From Conus ventricosus (Eukaryota; Mollusca; Gastropoda; Neogastropoda; Conidae): a stretch of 64,000 bases of DNA. Under the pieces are notes generated by a model. That model had not been told where the DNA came from, did no database searches, and was given only the letters and a program-made list of their open reading frames with translations. The stretch is from the NCBI GenBank assembly GCA_018398815.1, contig CM031595.1, forward strand, positions 43,729,978 to 43,793,977, read 5' to 3'. Of the stretch, positions 1 to 10,639 are shown piece after piece. The number at the start of each line of letters is the position of its first letter. Position 1 is the stretch's first letter. The position numbers and the translations under genes were made by a program.

Positions 1-401
1 GATGCCATTAGCATGCTATGCTATGTCAAAATCCATGTCGAGAGAAATGTTACATTTAGAGCATCCTTTGGTCCTTACCATGCACACGAAGCTGGACGGA
101 AAGAGAAGTCAGCGATGCCATTAGCATGCTATGCTATGTCAAAATCCATGTCGAGAGAAATGTTACATTTAGAGCATCCTTTGGTCCTTACCATGCACAC
201 GAAGCTGGACGGAAAGAAAAGTCAGCGATGCCATTAGCATGCTATGCTATGTCAAAATCCATGTCGAGAGAAATGTTACATTTAGAGCATCCTTTGGTCC
301 TTACCATGCACACGAAGCTGGACGGAAAGAGAAGTCAGCGATGCCATTAGCATGCTATGCTATGTCAAAATCCATGTCGAGAGAAATGTTACATTTAGAG
401 C
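1..401. repeat. 113-bp tandem repeat, about 3.5 units
   Basis: The unit starts at 1, 114, 227 and 340 with nearly no differences between copies (one visible A/G change near the end of a unit). The last unit stops at about 401 in the motif TTTAGAGCAT, and unrelated sequence follows. The array runs off the left edge, so it may be a much longer satellite. Open frames across it exist only because the near-identical units lack stops in one frame. I do not regard them as genes. Confidence 0.95.
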
Positions 402-781
402 ATTACTGTTTTACAGGCGTCTTGCTACTTTTTCAAAAATGGGAATCGATGGGTTGTACATGTTGAAGTGATATGCTTTCACTAGAAGTGAAATAACTCG
501 ACACATTTGGATAATGTTTACAGAGAATTATACAGATCATTGTACAAAATATTAGATTCGTTTACAGAAAGCGCATGGATGGAAATCTCCAGACGTAATT
601 ATTCGTTGGTCTCTTTTTGTTCCCTTGTCAGGCTCTTTTCTAAAGTAAAAAAAACCACACCAGATTGACAGATGAATAAAGGAATAAATAGATCGATACT
701 AAATACATAAATAAGTAACAAAATAAATAAAAAAAAGCAGTTTGAGTTAAACCACAATGTCTCGCAGGGTACGGGGGAAAA

Positions 782-800
782 AAGAGAGAGAGAGAGAGAG

Positions 801-848
<48 letters not shown>

Positions 849-975
849 AGCGAGAGACAGACAGACAGACTGAGAGCGAGAGACAGACAGACAGACTGAG
901 AGAGGGAGGTAGAGAGAGGCAGACATACATACATGCATACCACATACATACAGACAGACAGACAGACAGACAGAG
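782..975. repeat. GA and GACA microsatellite
   Basis: A purine tract of AG repeats with short GG interruptions passes into (GACA)n and (ACAT)n-like repeats. The 133-aa minus-strand frame across it (599-1000) is Ser/Leu/Val low complexity and not a gene. Confidence 0.95.
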
Positions 976-2313
976 ACAGCCAGATTTGGCTGGCAGACAT
1001 TCTCTCGTATCGCGGCAGCCACGTGAGATTACACTATCACTTCACGTTAGTTCATACGATAAGAGGGGCTGTTAAAATTAACGAACTCCGAACCACTGAC
1101 AGAAGGGAGGTGTGGTGAGTGCGAGGGGAAGGGGGAGGAGGAGAGGGAGACGGGTAGGGGTGTCAGTTTGGGAAGGAAGGGGTGAAGAGGGAGGCGGGGG
1201 GGGGGGGGGGGGGGGGGGAGCGGAGGAAGGAAAACTCTCAGAGCCATTGAAAGTGGGGGTAGTCAAACAACAGTTACTACGAAAGCTCAAACGTCGAGAG
1301 AAAAATAAAAAGGCAGCAGAGGGAAGAACGCTGAATTGGAAAGCCCACAACATTCTGTTCTTGCCCACAAACACCACGACACAGTCAGATAGAAACGCAC
1401 GTGTGCGCGGTCCAAGATTAAGCCCAGTTCACGCTGTCACGATCTGGGCCACAATTTCGGATACGGTTTAAGAAAATCGTGATTAGTCGTGACAAGGTTC
1501 GAACACACACGTGGCGGCATCGCCGTAAATCTTGACGAAGCGTGGGTGGTCGTGACAGGTCTGGAAGAGAGGGAGGGAGGGAGGACTAGGACAATTTTGA
1601 GCCTGTTCAAACCTGTCGTTGCGCAAGCACGATCCCCCTCCACCAGCCCCAGCCCCCCCCCCCCCCCCCCCCGCCCCCCGCCCCACCCTCTCAAACTGTA
1701 CGACAATCGTAGAGCAATCGCAGCGTCATTTTGGTACATTCATATGGCCATTGTACAGACATTCGTGGCCTCGCGTAAATGATAGTGGCTTTTCCCTCCT
1801 TTTCTTTCTTTTCTTTTCTTTTTTTTTTCGTTTCCCAAATAATATGATTCGCATTGCTAGTTCCACACTATTCTCTGAAAGCATGTATATCTTCAATTCT
1901 CCGCTCACTCATCGGACTTTCATAATGTTCCAGTGGAGGGAGGGGATGGGGGGCTTTTCGACAGTCAGACCTGATCCACTATCTTCTTCTCATCCTTTTA
2001 TTTCACTTGGTTCTCTGAAATTGTGGGCACTGGCGACATCATTTCCCACAACTTTTCTTTTCAGTTTTGAAGAAACCGCAGCCTTTTGCACAGAAACCAA
2101 GAACACTGGGCAGCTCAGGAATTAGGAGCTGAATGACTGTGGGCAGTTGTTGGACCCTTTACATACTCCAAATTACCTGGAATCGTATCGATGTGTGACA
2201 AATCTTGGTTTCTCTTAAGTCTATCGTGAAAAAACATCGTCTACAATCGTGTTTATTCGCCCCCTTCCGCAGAATGTTTTTCATGCTGTCATAGCAGAAC
2301 CGTGTCAAGTCGG

Positions 2314-2318
2314 AACCG
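2314..2318. other. Target site duplication AACCG (left copy)
   Basis: AACCG sits immediately outside the TG end of the left LTR, and the same five bases lie immediately outside the CA end of the right LTR at 9705-9709. Five-bp duplications are usual for Ty3/gypsy integrases. This fixes the element borders at 2319 and 9704. Confidence 0.85.
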
Positions 2319-3725
2319 TGTCAACCTCGGGTGATGTCGATGGAGGAAGGACTAGCGCACAGCCCAAACACACTCACAGCTTGCTTACGATCTCATTCAT
2401 ATATCATACATTCGTCACATCAAACCACTAGTAAAGTCTATAACTTTACTACACATGATCATAGAACGGAACATCAATGCATATGGAATCAAACAAAATA
2501 AAACATTCTCTCTTTCCTGAACTTCACAAAATCATTTATCTAAAACATCATTAACTAACCCGGGTATAAATAGATTTCTACTTTACCTGGCCAGGTGATC
2601 TTAACTATTCACGAATCACTGTCTTTTCTTTTCTTTTTTTTTCTTTTCACTGTCACTTTCACAAGCACGACACAACTGCTGGCACTGGTGTTGGTCTGCT
2701 GGCACCTGGTCAGGTTAGACTGCTGGCACTGGCGTTGGTCTGTGGTTCTGCTTGACGAAGTGACGCTGCCAGGTATGAGGTCGAACCCCCGGTTCAGATG
2801 GAACAGTGACTATCAACATCGATCTGTTCTCCTTTCTTTCTTTTTGCATTAACGCATTGCACTCTCTCTCTCTCTTCTGGTCTGCTCTATCAAATGGACA
2901 TGGTTGCTTTCTTTTCCTTTTCTTTTCTTTCTTTTTCTCTTCATTAGTTAGCAACTCTCTCTCTCCACATCTCTCTTTTAGTCCTTCCTCTGCAGACTAT
3001 CTACGGTGCTAAATGCTACAACTTGGTTCTCTCCTCTCTCCTCATCTCTCTCTCTCTGCCCTTCTCTCCTGCAGAGCTTACACTCAGAACCTCTCTCCCT
3101 CTCTCTCTCTGTTCGTTCTTCCTTCTCTCTCTCACTCACGCATTCCTTTATCCCCTAACTCCGTGTCCAAGGGCGAGTACCATTGGTCAGTATTTTTACC
3201 GCCTCGTACCCGAAGTTATCTCCCTCTAATTCCATTGGATATTCAAATCATGACAGTCACGCCTACACGCCTTACTCTCTGTGGTGGTCAATTGATCATT
3301 TAATTGATTAGCTTGATTTCACCCCCACCACACACTACCTTCTCCCTCTCCCTTTCCGGCGACGTCGTAAATTGGCTAGATCAGTCTGGCCCAGACCTAT
3401 CGAGACGTTGGTCAGCCACTCCGACTGTCTACGAGACCGATGCTGTCTCCGTGGAAGATTAGGATTAGCCTCTCGCTGTGCTCAAATTGGCCGGATGAGT
3501 CTGATCCGGGCGTCGAGACTCGTTTGACCAGACATCGAGGCGTCGGTCAGCTACTTAGTCCGTCTGGCTGGACAGACCGTCTCCGTGGAGCCTCTCCGCT
3601 ATGCTTAATTGGCTGGACCCGACACATGGGCCCTTCTACCTGGCGCTCAGAATATTTGAGTTTGAGCTTATGTCCAAAACAACCTGGGACCACGACTTTG
3701 GTTGTTTATTTTTTTGTCCGTGACA
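2319..3725 (-). repeat. 3' LTR (left copy)
   Basis: 1407 bp, matching 8300-9704 throughout with scattered single-base differences and small indels, mostly in homopolymers. It contains CT-rich tracts near 2858-3150 and a diverged tandem repeat of about 118 bp starting near 3369 and 3485, with part of a third unit near 3607. TATAAATAG occurs at 2565-2573 on the plus strand, opposite to the coding direction. Confidence 0.93.
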
Positions 3726-3739
3726 ATTTCCCCCCTTGC
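3726..3739 (-). other. Polypurine tract next to the 3' LTR
   Basis: Read on the minus strand, GCAAGGGGGGAAAT abuts the TGTCA start of the 3' LTR. This is where a plus-strand DNA primer is expected in an LTR element. Confidence 0.75.
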
Positions 3740-4261
3740 AAAAGACTATGCACCGCATTGTCTCAAAACAACGGTACAAAAAAGACAACAACCGAATTTG
3801 CTGACACACAGCTACACGTGCAAAGTTTGGAAAATACTTTACAACCAACGGTTTATAATTATAAAATATACCATTAGTGAATACCACTCCAATGAGTTAT
3901 CATTGACGTGCGCTCTTGCGTTATTTCAACTCATTTTATAACAACCTCTGTGCGCACTTATGCAATTCCCTACCTGCGGATTTGCCATCTCTCCTCTTCA
4001 CAATTCTTATGAAAAGCACAATATTAATATGTTCACGATCCATGACACTTCACTGAGGAATCTCCATCCTCACTTATTGCAAATAATGCATTACTACACA
4101 AGCGACTGTATGCTCCAACATACTACATTTACGTGAACAAATCTCACACAAAAATATGAACCATAGCCAACTGGGAATGAACCCATATCCAATCAACATA
4201 ACTGTAAATCAACACATATTATCAACAAAGCACCCGGATATGACTGACTTCCTCTGAGTTG
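3740..4261 (-). other. Retrotransposon 3' non-coding region
   Basis: AT-rich sequence between the end of the RNase H frame and the polypurine tract. I see no frame or RNA structure worth naming. Frames here are short and unlike any family known to me. Confidence 0.6.
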
Positions 4262-4985
4262 CAGCTAGCTAGACTACGCGACTTAAATAGTCAGCTCCGA
4301 CATTCTGTCGACCTGGAATGTACTGCACTCGGTACCTGTAGGGCTGCAATGCCATTGCCCAACGCAGCACTCTGCTGTTTTTCAACTGCGCCTCCTGCAG
4401 GAATTTGAGTGGTTGATGATCAGTCTCTATCACGAACTCTTTCCCATACAAGTATTTGTGGAATTTCTGCACGGCCCACACAAACAGCTAAACACTCCTT
4501 CTCCACCGTTGCGTACCCTTCTTCAAACTTTGTCAACTTCCTGCTAGCATACCTCACAGGGAACTCGACCCCTTCATGCTCCTGCAACAATACTGCACCT
4601 ATCCCACCGCCTGATGCATCTGTCCGCAACAAAATGGTTTGGACATATCTGGTAGCTTCAAGATGGACGGGAACCTAGTCTTTCCAACACCGTCTGCAGT
4701 GCTTGCTCTGCAGCGTCTGACCACTCGACCACTGTGGTTTCCCTGCCTTGACCAAATCACTGATGAGGACTCGTGATTGCTGCGAAATTTGGAACAAACT
4801 CCCTATAGAAAACCAATAAAGCCTAGCAGACTCCTGACTTCTGTTTGGTCTTTGGTCTCTCTGAATTCATCATCTTCTCCATCTTTCCTCTTTCCGGCTG
4901 CTTTGTGTCGCCTCCGACAACAAAACCTAGGAACTCCTACTGTCTAGCCCTTCATACAGTGACACATCCCTGTATGACTCTTCTG
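4262..4985 (-). pseudogene. RT C-terminal remnant and RNase H domain
   Basis: At about 4935-4840 a minus-strand frame carries the late-palm motif EFLGFVVGG followed by an RPKTK-type thumb start. The next block reads on in other frames through a thumb/connection region to about 4650. RNase H then occupies about 4640-4269 with TDASGGGIGAVLLQ, an ATVEKECLAV block with the catalytic Glu, ETDHQPLKFL and a terminal GADYLSR. The RNase H is split into two frames near 4430-4480. Fingers and the YxDD active site of RT are absent: sequence that looks like the spacer after integrase (about 5030-4945) joins straight to the late palm. About 500 bp of RT therefore appears deleted at about 4940. In the family this domain degrades the RNA strand during reverse transcription. 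Confidence 0.85.
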
Positions 4986-5037
4986 GAAACTTAGGCAACA
5001 AATCTCCCCCTTCTTCTGCTGGGTCCCTTTCACCTCA

Positions 5038-6320
5038 TCAATGATTGCTGCTGCGCCTATGTGCTGAGTCCTCACGCTGAATATATTTGCGGAGCAAATT
5101 TGCATGGAAAAGTTTTGATTTCCCATTCACATCGATTCGGTAGTCCTGATCTACCTTTTCAATGATGGTGAATGGTCCCTTCCAATGCATCAGCAGCTTG
5201 TTGTGATCCTGGGAAGCAGTAACAGGACTTGATCCCCCACCTTGAGGAATTGCTTCCTCACCTTCTGTCATATTGCTTCTTCTGAACGACCCTAGCCTCC
5301 TGCAAACTCTCCTTGCGACCTACATGTCTCCTCTTGCCTATTGCGTAGGTCCTCCACATACTGATAAGTGGTTTTGACCTCTTCTGACTCCTGTTCTCCG
5401 GACCACAGCTCTTTGAGAATGCACACTGGTCCCCGAACTGTCCGCCATACAGCAGCTCAAATGGCGAAAAGCCTGTGCTTTCCTGAGGGCTTCCTGTAGG
5501 CGAACAGTGCCGCTGGAATGTAGCGGTCCCAATTGCTGGCCTTTTCCTCACAGAGCTTCTTTAAGATGCCCTTCAGCACACCATTGAATCTCTCCACCAA
5601 GCCATTGCATTGTGTGTGTATGGGGTAGTGAGAAGCTGTGTGATCCCTAGCAGCCTGTTGACCTCCTTCATCACGCCTGAGGTGAACTGTGACCCCCTGT
5701 CACTGAGAATTTGTGCTGGCCACACCCACGCGAGAAAAGATGTCTACCAGCCTTCAGCGACCTGTTGCGTATCTACGCCTTTCAATGAAACTGCTTCTGG
5801 GTATCTGGTCGCGTAGTCCACGAGCGTCAACACATACCTGTGCCCACCTTTGGAACAGGGCGCGATTGGGCCAATCAGATCAACAGCCACCCTCCTGAAT
5901 GGTGTGTCAATTAAAGGGGGCTGTTTATAGAGGTGCCTTCCTCTTCACCCCTCTTGTGGCTGACCTTTGACACACGTCACATGACATGCAGAAACGCTGA
6001 TGTCTGCCATTGCCCCTGGCCAATGAAAATCATCGAAGATTCGGTCAGCTGTTTTGCTGGTGCCGAGATGACCCGCCATGAGCGACTCGTGACCCACTGA
6101 CATGACAGTGTCACGATAACATGCTGGTACCTCTAACTGAGTTGTCACCTTACCTGTCTTCCCCTTGGTGAACACTCGTACAACAACCCGCCTTTCACCA
6201 GAATTCTGTCTCACCTCCTCTAACCACCTGTTTCTCTCCACCTCTTGCCAACTCCCAAGACTTCACGAGCGAAGGATCTTGTTCCTGCGCTGCCCTAAAC
6301 TCATCAGGCGACACATCTAT
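5038..6320 (-). pseudogene. Ty3/gypsy-type integrase, frameshifted
   Basis: Reading the minus strand from high to low coordinates, an H2C2 zinc-binding domain lies at about 6140-5960 (GHESLMAGH, then CHVTC). The catalytic core spans about 5920-5560, spread over several frames: VDLIGPI with the first Asp, VDYATRYPEA, SDRGSQF with the second Asp, and VERFNGVLK with the Glu. A C-terminal GPY/F-like module follows at about 5180-5050 (HWKGPF, FHANLLRKY). Several indels and a stop break the frame. The family joins element cDNA to host DNA. Its position between protease and RNase H is the unusual feature of this element. Confidence 0.85.
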
Positions 6321-6339
6321 GCCTGACTTCCTTGCTGGA

Positions 6340-6690
6340 ACGACTAACGGTTTATTCAACCTTTTTCTCCTTCTTGCTCCGTGTTTGAACTGCTGCCCCT
6401 GTAGCAGTCAACAACTCAGGATCCCCTGGATCCCTTGCACCTGGAATATTTCCAATGATAAAATCATGAAGGGGTTTCTCCATCACCAGCGCAGACAACT
6501 CGCCTGAGAAGTAAGGGGTACGTACTTCTATCTTAGCAACTGGGAACTCCCTCACAGTGCCATCGATTAGAGTACAGGTCTGGATTTGCCCTGTCAAATC
6601 CCCTTCCTCGACCAGCGTTGTTCTTACTACACCACATGAACAACAGTGTCCCGTAACACTTTCACCCTCTGCTGGCCAATCCACCCTTCT
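6340..6690 (-). pseudogene. Retrotransposon aspartic protease, broken at the active site
   Basis: The minus-strand frame at 6684-6352 gives VVRTTLVEEGDLTG, a strand ending DGTVREFPVA, then VRTPYFSGE and an IIGNIPGAR end. This is the usual C-terminal two-thirds of a gypsy retropepsin. The Asp-Thr-Gly triplet expected just before it lies in a different frame at about 6645-6635, so a frameshift falls at the catalytic triplet. The domain lies between the gag zinc knuckle and integrase. In active relatives it processes the polyprotein. Confidence 0.75.
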
Positions 6691-6699
6691 TCCACTGGT

Positions 6700-7900
6700 A
6701 ATGAACCACTCAGCCTAGTGCCCTCCATCCCTGACACTGACTGCTGTCCAGTGCTAGCCATAGGCTGCACTCCACCCTCTTCAGACTGAATCCCTTTTGG
6801 TTCCACTGCAGGTCGTTTCCCTGGCGACCCTTATCGACTTCTTGCAAGGCTGCTGCCTTCTGGAACCTCATGCGACAATCCCTCGCCACATGTCCCTTCT
6901 TGTGACAAATGAAACACCTAATGTCCCTTTGCCCTTCCTTCTGCCCCACCACTGGGTTTGCAGACTTTGCAGGAAACTCTCCTAGTCTCCTTGCACTCTT
7001 CTCACCTGTGCCTAGCACCTGTTTCTCCTGCACCTTAGTGCCCAAACGTGCCTCTCTATACACCTCTGCGAACTTCAACACTCCCCTGCTGTCTCTGGCT
7101 GTCCCTCTTTCAATGTATGGTTAACTCAGGGCCGCAACCTGACAAAATCTGTTCCTTCATAACTAGCTCTTTCAATTCAGCGAACTCCTTCGTACCACTC
7201 AACTCTAACCATTTCTCAAAAATAGTGATCTAAACGTGCACACAAACTGAGTGTACGTTTCCCCTGCTTGTAATCTTAGCTGAACGAAATTTCTTTCTGA
7301 ATCCTTCCTCTGTGAGGGTCAAATCCCTTCATCAACGATTCCTTCACAGCACCAAAATCAGATTGTTGTTCTGCCGGTAACGCAGTGAAAATCTGTAATG
7401 CCTTACCAGTCAATAGCACTGACAAATGACTGCCCACTCTTCTGAAGGCCAACCTTGACTGGTCGCAAAACGTTTCGCAAACGACTGATGTATGCGTCAA
7501 TCGAACCTGTTCCTCAGAGAATTTTGGCAACTTTGGTCGGGGGGCGTAACTGCGCACAGAGTCACTGGAAAGTGAACTACCATCATCGGTGGTCTCCCTT
7601 TGTATTTTCACTTTCTCTAACTCTAATTGAACCTTTAATCTTTCCGTTTCCTGCTTCATTCTTTCTGTTTCCTGCGCTTCCCTTAGTCTTTCTGTTTCCT
7701 GCGTTTCTTTATCATTGTTAGCCTGAATCCTTAATTTTTCTATTTCTTGCGCTGTCTACTGCGACGCGTCTTTCCGCGCGTTCATCCTTTCCATCTTTTG
7801 CTGGTTTTCAACGAATGCTCGCAACTCTTCTCCCGAGTAGCCTAGATCACGAGCGACGCTCACAAAGTTGTTCAATAGGGGTGTTCTTTTCTTCCGCCAT
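6700..7900 (-). pseudogene. gag remnant with CCHC zinc knuckle
   Basis: The first ATG on the minus strand after the leader is at 7900-7898 (MAEEKNTPIEQL, then frameshifts). A Glu/Lys/Gln-rich coiled-coil-like stretch with ETERL/ETERM repeats lies at about 7720-7600, and PRPKLPKFSEEQ follows, a common start of gypsy capsid. The capsid-like part is at about 7520-7280. A nucleocapsid knuckle CFICHKKGHVARDC (CX2CX4HX4C) lies at about 6910-6870. Stops and indels at several places, including a stop near 7760, make it non-functional. In the family, Gag packages element RNA. Confidence 0.8.
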
Positions 7901-8275
7901 TATATCTTTTTTTTTTTTTTTTGAACAAGATTTTACTACTACGACAGCCAAACTGGTGGTTACCGACACGAGTGACGTAATAGCACAATCTCTATGAATG
8001 ATAATATTAGCTTGGGACAACGTAGTTAGTTTTTATAAGACGCCCAGCGCCTGACCCAACTATGAGAGCGAATTATAGGCAATCTGTGCGAAATAAGTAC
8101 TCTGGGGCTGAAATGCCAAGCCTAGTATTAACTATCTTGGAAGCAATGCCAAGCCTAGTATTTAACTATCTTGGGAACATACAGTAAGACAACACCTTGT
8201 CTTAGGATTACAACACTTGAATCCCACCCGCTTCCTCTCTGAGAAGTTGAACAATTATAATAAATGGGCCAGAAT
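7901..8275 (-). other. Retrotransposon leader between primer site and gag
   Basis: Non-coding. It contains a tandem duplication of about 35 bp at about 8110-8175 (two copies of a unit with GCCAAGCCTAGTATT, differing by one T) and a T run near 7907-7921 just upstream of the gag start. Confidence 0.65.
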
Positions 8276-8293
8276 ATCCTGGCAGGCTCGCCA
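8276..8293 (-). other. Candidate primer binding site
   Basis: Read on the minus strand, TGGCGAGCCTGCCAGGAT begins 6 nt after the 5' LTR. A TGG start is expected because it pairs with the CCA end of a tRNA. I cannot assign the tRNA without a search. Confidence 0.55.
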
Positions 8294-8299
8294 ATAAAT

Positions 8300-9704
8300 T
8301 GTCAACCTCGGGTGATGTCGATGGAGGAAGGACTAGCGCACAGCCCAAACACACTCCACGCTTGCTTACGATCTCATTCATATATCATACATTCGTCACA
8401 TCAAACCACTAGTAAAGTCTATAACTTTACTACACATGATCATAGAACGGAACATCAATGCATATGGAATCAAACAAAATAAAACATTCTCTCTTCCTGA
8501 ACTTCACAAAATCATTTATCTAAAACATCATTAACTAACCCGGGTATAAATAGATTTCTACTTTACCTGGCCAGGTGATCTTAACTATTCACGAATCACT
8601 GTCTTTTCTTTTCTTTTTTTTTTTCTTTTCACTGTCACTTTCACAAGCACGACACAACTGCTGGCACTGGTGTTGGTCTGCTGGCACCTGGTCAGGTTAG
8701 ACTGCTGGCACTGGCGTTGGTCTGTGGTTCTGCTTGACGAAGTGACGCTGCCAGTATGAGGTTCGAACCCCCCGGTTCAGATGAACAGTGATATCAACAT
8801 CGATCTGTTCTCCTTTCTTTCTTCCTGCATTAACGCATTGAACTCTCTCTCTCTCTTCTGGTCTGCTCTATCAAATGGACATGTTGCTTTCTTTTCCTTT
8901 TCTTTTCTTTCTTTTTTCTCTTCATTAGTTAGCAACTCTCTCTCTCCACATCTCTCTTTAGTCCTTCCTCTGCAGACTATCTACGGTGCTAAATGCTACA
9001 ACTTGGTTCTCTCCTCTCTCCTCATCTCTCTCTCTCTCGCCCTTCTCTCCTGCAGAGCTTACACTCAGAACCTCTCTCCCTCTCTCTCTCTGTTCGTTCT
9101 TCCTTCTCTCTCTCACTCACGCATTCCTTTATCCCTAACTCCGTGTCCAAGGGCGAGTACCATTGGTCAGTATTTTTACCGCCTCGTACCCGAAGTTATC
9201 TCCCTCTAATTCATTGGATATTCAAATCATGACAGTCACGCCTACACGCCTTACTCTCTGTGGTGGTCAATTGGTCATTTAATTGATTAGCTTGATTTCA
9301 CCCCCACCACACACTACTCTTCTCCCTCTCCCTTTCCGGCGACGTCGTAAAATTGGCTAGATCAGTCTGGCCCAGACCTATCGAGACGTTGGTCAGCCAC
9401 TCCGACTGTCTACGAGACCGATGCTGTCTCCGTGGAAGATTAGGATTAGCCTCTCGCTGTGCTCAAATTGGCCGGATGAGTCTGATCCGGGCGTCGAGAC
9501 TCGTTTGACCAGACATCAGGCGTCGGTCAGCTACTTAGTCCGTCTGGCTGGAACAGACCGTCTCTGTGGAGCCTCTCCGCTATGCTTAATTGGCTGGACC
9601 CGACACATGGGCCCGTCTACCTGGCGCTCAGAATATTTGAGTTTGAGCTTATGTCCAAACAACCTGGACCACGACTTTGGTTGTTTACTTTTTTGTCCGT
9701 GACA
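8300..9704 (-). repeat. 5' LTR (right copy)
   Basis: 1405 bp, the direct-repeat partner of 2319-3725. The two copies differ by scattered substitutions and one-base indels, so the insertion looks recent relative to the decay of the coding part. The same plus-strand TATAAATAG is at 8545-8553 and the same roughly 118-bp internal repeat at about 9350-9605. Confidence 0.93.
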
Positions 9705-9709
9705 AACCG

Positions 9710-10107
9710 ATCGATGTGGATCATAGCGAATCGTGGCGAAACCATGATTCAACTGCTTCCAAACAGTACAGAGATCGTAGACTTTCGTCCTGTCGCAAGG
9801 GGTATCAATGGGAAGCTGCAAACATGTTCCCAGGGATGAAAGAACAGATGGCCGAAACAATGAATAACTTGTGTCTCCTGTCACTTCGTTTTGGGAGGAC
9901 GCGGAAGAGCATACTGCCTCCAGTGTACAGCTCTAAGGCAGGACAGGACTTCTGTGCTGGACAACCCCACGGAAAAGAATCCCAGGGCAATCCAGAGAAA
10001 CCTGGTGCAGAACAGTGGAGAGAGAGCTTAGACGCGAAGGACTGGCTCTTGAGACGAACCCAAGAGCAGCAGCAGAGGTGGGACGGCGGGACAGAGGGGA
10101 AGGGGGG
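9710..10107. other. Target flank with an open frame of unknown nature
   Basis: A plus-strand frame runs from the LTR edge to 10141 and includes FPGMKEQMAETMNN and a Gln-rich end. I do not recognise it. It ends in purine-rich AGAGGGGAAGGGGGG directly before a TGTAG LTR-like start. It may be the 3' internal end of a retroelement rather than host sequence. Confidence 0.4.
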
Positions 10108-10123
10108 TGTAGTAGTGTTGCAC

Positions 10124-10213
10124 CTACATCTCCCCTCTTAGAAAAAAACAAACAAAATTCCAAGTAATGTACTTTATTCACAGAGGAGCGGGGTCTTTCA
10201 CCCGAGTCTCTGA
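10124..10213 (+). repeat. Left arm of a 90-bp inverted repeat
   Basis: It is the near-perfect reverse complement of 12079-12168. It begins at CTACATCTCCCC and includes ACAGAGGAGCGGGGTCTTTC. The inner end fades after TCTCTGAA. Confidence 0.88.
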
Positions 10214-10269
10214 ACAAACATACCGTGGATCATCGTATTATATCCACAGAGGAGCGGGGTCTTTCAACA

Positions 10270-10625
10270 AGTTGCTGCATGCATTCAAGGACTTGGAGCA
10301 AGCATCACACGAGACGGACTGCCCATGGCCTATGCTTCAAAGTCACTGTCTGTCGCTGAAACCCGTTATGCCTGCATAGAAAGAGAGCTGCTAGCCATCG
10401 TTTTTTACAGAAATTCCATCTATATCTCTATGGACGGAAATTCAAAATCTTGATTGATCACAAACCACTTGTGATGATCCTGCAAAAAAACACTAACTCC
10501 GGCACCACCACGACTGCAACGGATGGTGCTCAAGCTGCAAGGATACCAGTTTGAGCTAGAGACAGACCAGGCAAGGAAATGGCGCTTGCTGACACATCGA
10601 GATTGCCAAACAAAAGCAACTAGCA
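10270..10625 (+). pseudogene. RNase H domain of the second retroelement
   Basis: Plus-strand translation gives GLGASITRDGLPMAYASKSL, then ERELLAIVF, then a decayed region that should hold the DHKPL block (10450-10475). The end at about 10560-10620 resembles the usual ADTLSRLPNK close, split by a frameshift. In related elements it removes RNA from the RNA:DNA hybrid. There is at least one frameshift. Confidence 0.72.
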
Positions 10626-10639
10626 AACAATAGACCTGG

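Larger units (their letters stand above)
402..2318. other. Intergenic sequence with simple repeats, no gene seen
   Basis: This stretch holds the GA/GACA microsatellite at 782-975, a G run near 1196-1218, a C run near 1650-1680 and a T-rich tract near 1800-1830. Frames between 1047 and 1782 encode proline- or glycine-rich strings made by the homopolymers. I recognise no protein, RNA gene or mobile element. Confidence 0.6.
2319..9704 (-). mobile_element. LTR retrotransposon, Ty3/gypsy type with GmR1-like domain order
   Basis: The 7.4-kb element has two near-identical direct LTRs that begin TGTCA and end TGACA, and it is flanked by AACCG on both sides. All coding lies on the minus strand, so the 5' LTR is the right-hand one. 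Domains in coding order are gag with a CCHC knuckle, aspartic protease, integrase, the C-terminal piece of RT, and RNase H. Integrase before RT/RNase H is the Ty1/copia order, yet the protein motifs are Ty3/gypsy-like. That combination is described for the GmR1-like group. Every domain carries frameshifts or stops and the RT catalytic core is missing, so this copy could move only with proteins supplied by another copy. Clade placement is inference; borders and domain order are seen directly. Confidence 0.88.

Noticed and set aside
2319..9704. Endogenous retrovirus with an envelope gene
   Set aside because: After RNase H there is only about 520 bp of non-coding DNA before the 3' LTR. No envelope-like frame is present.
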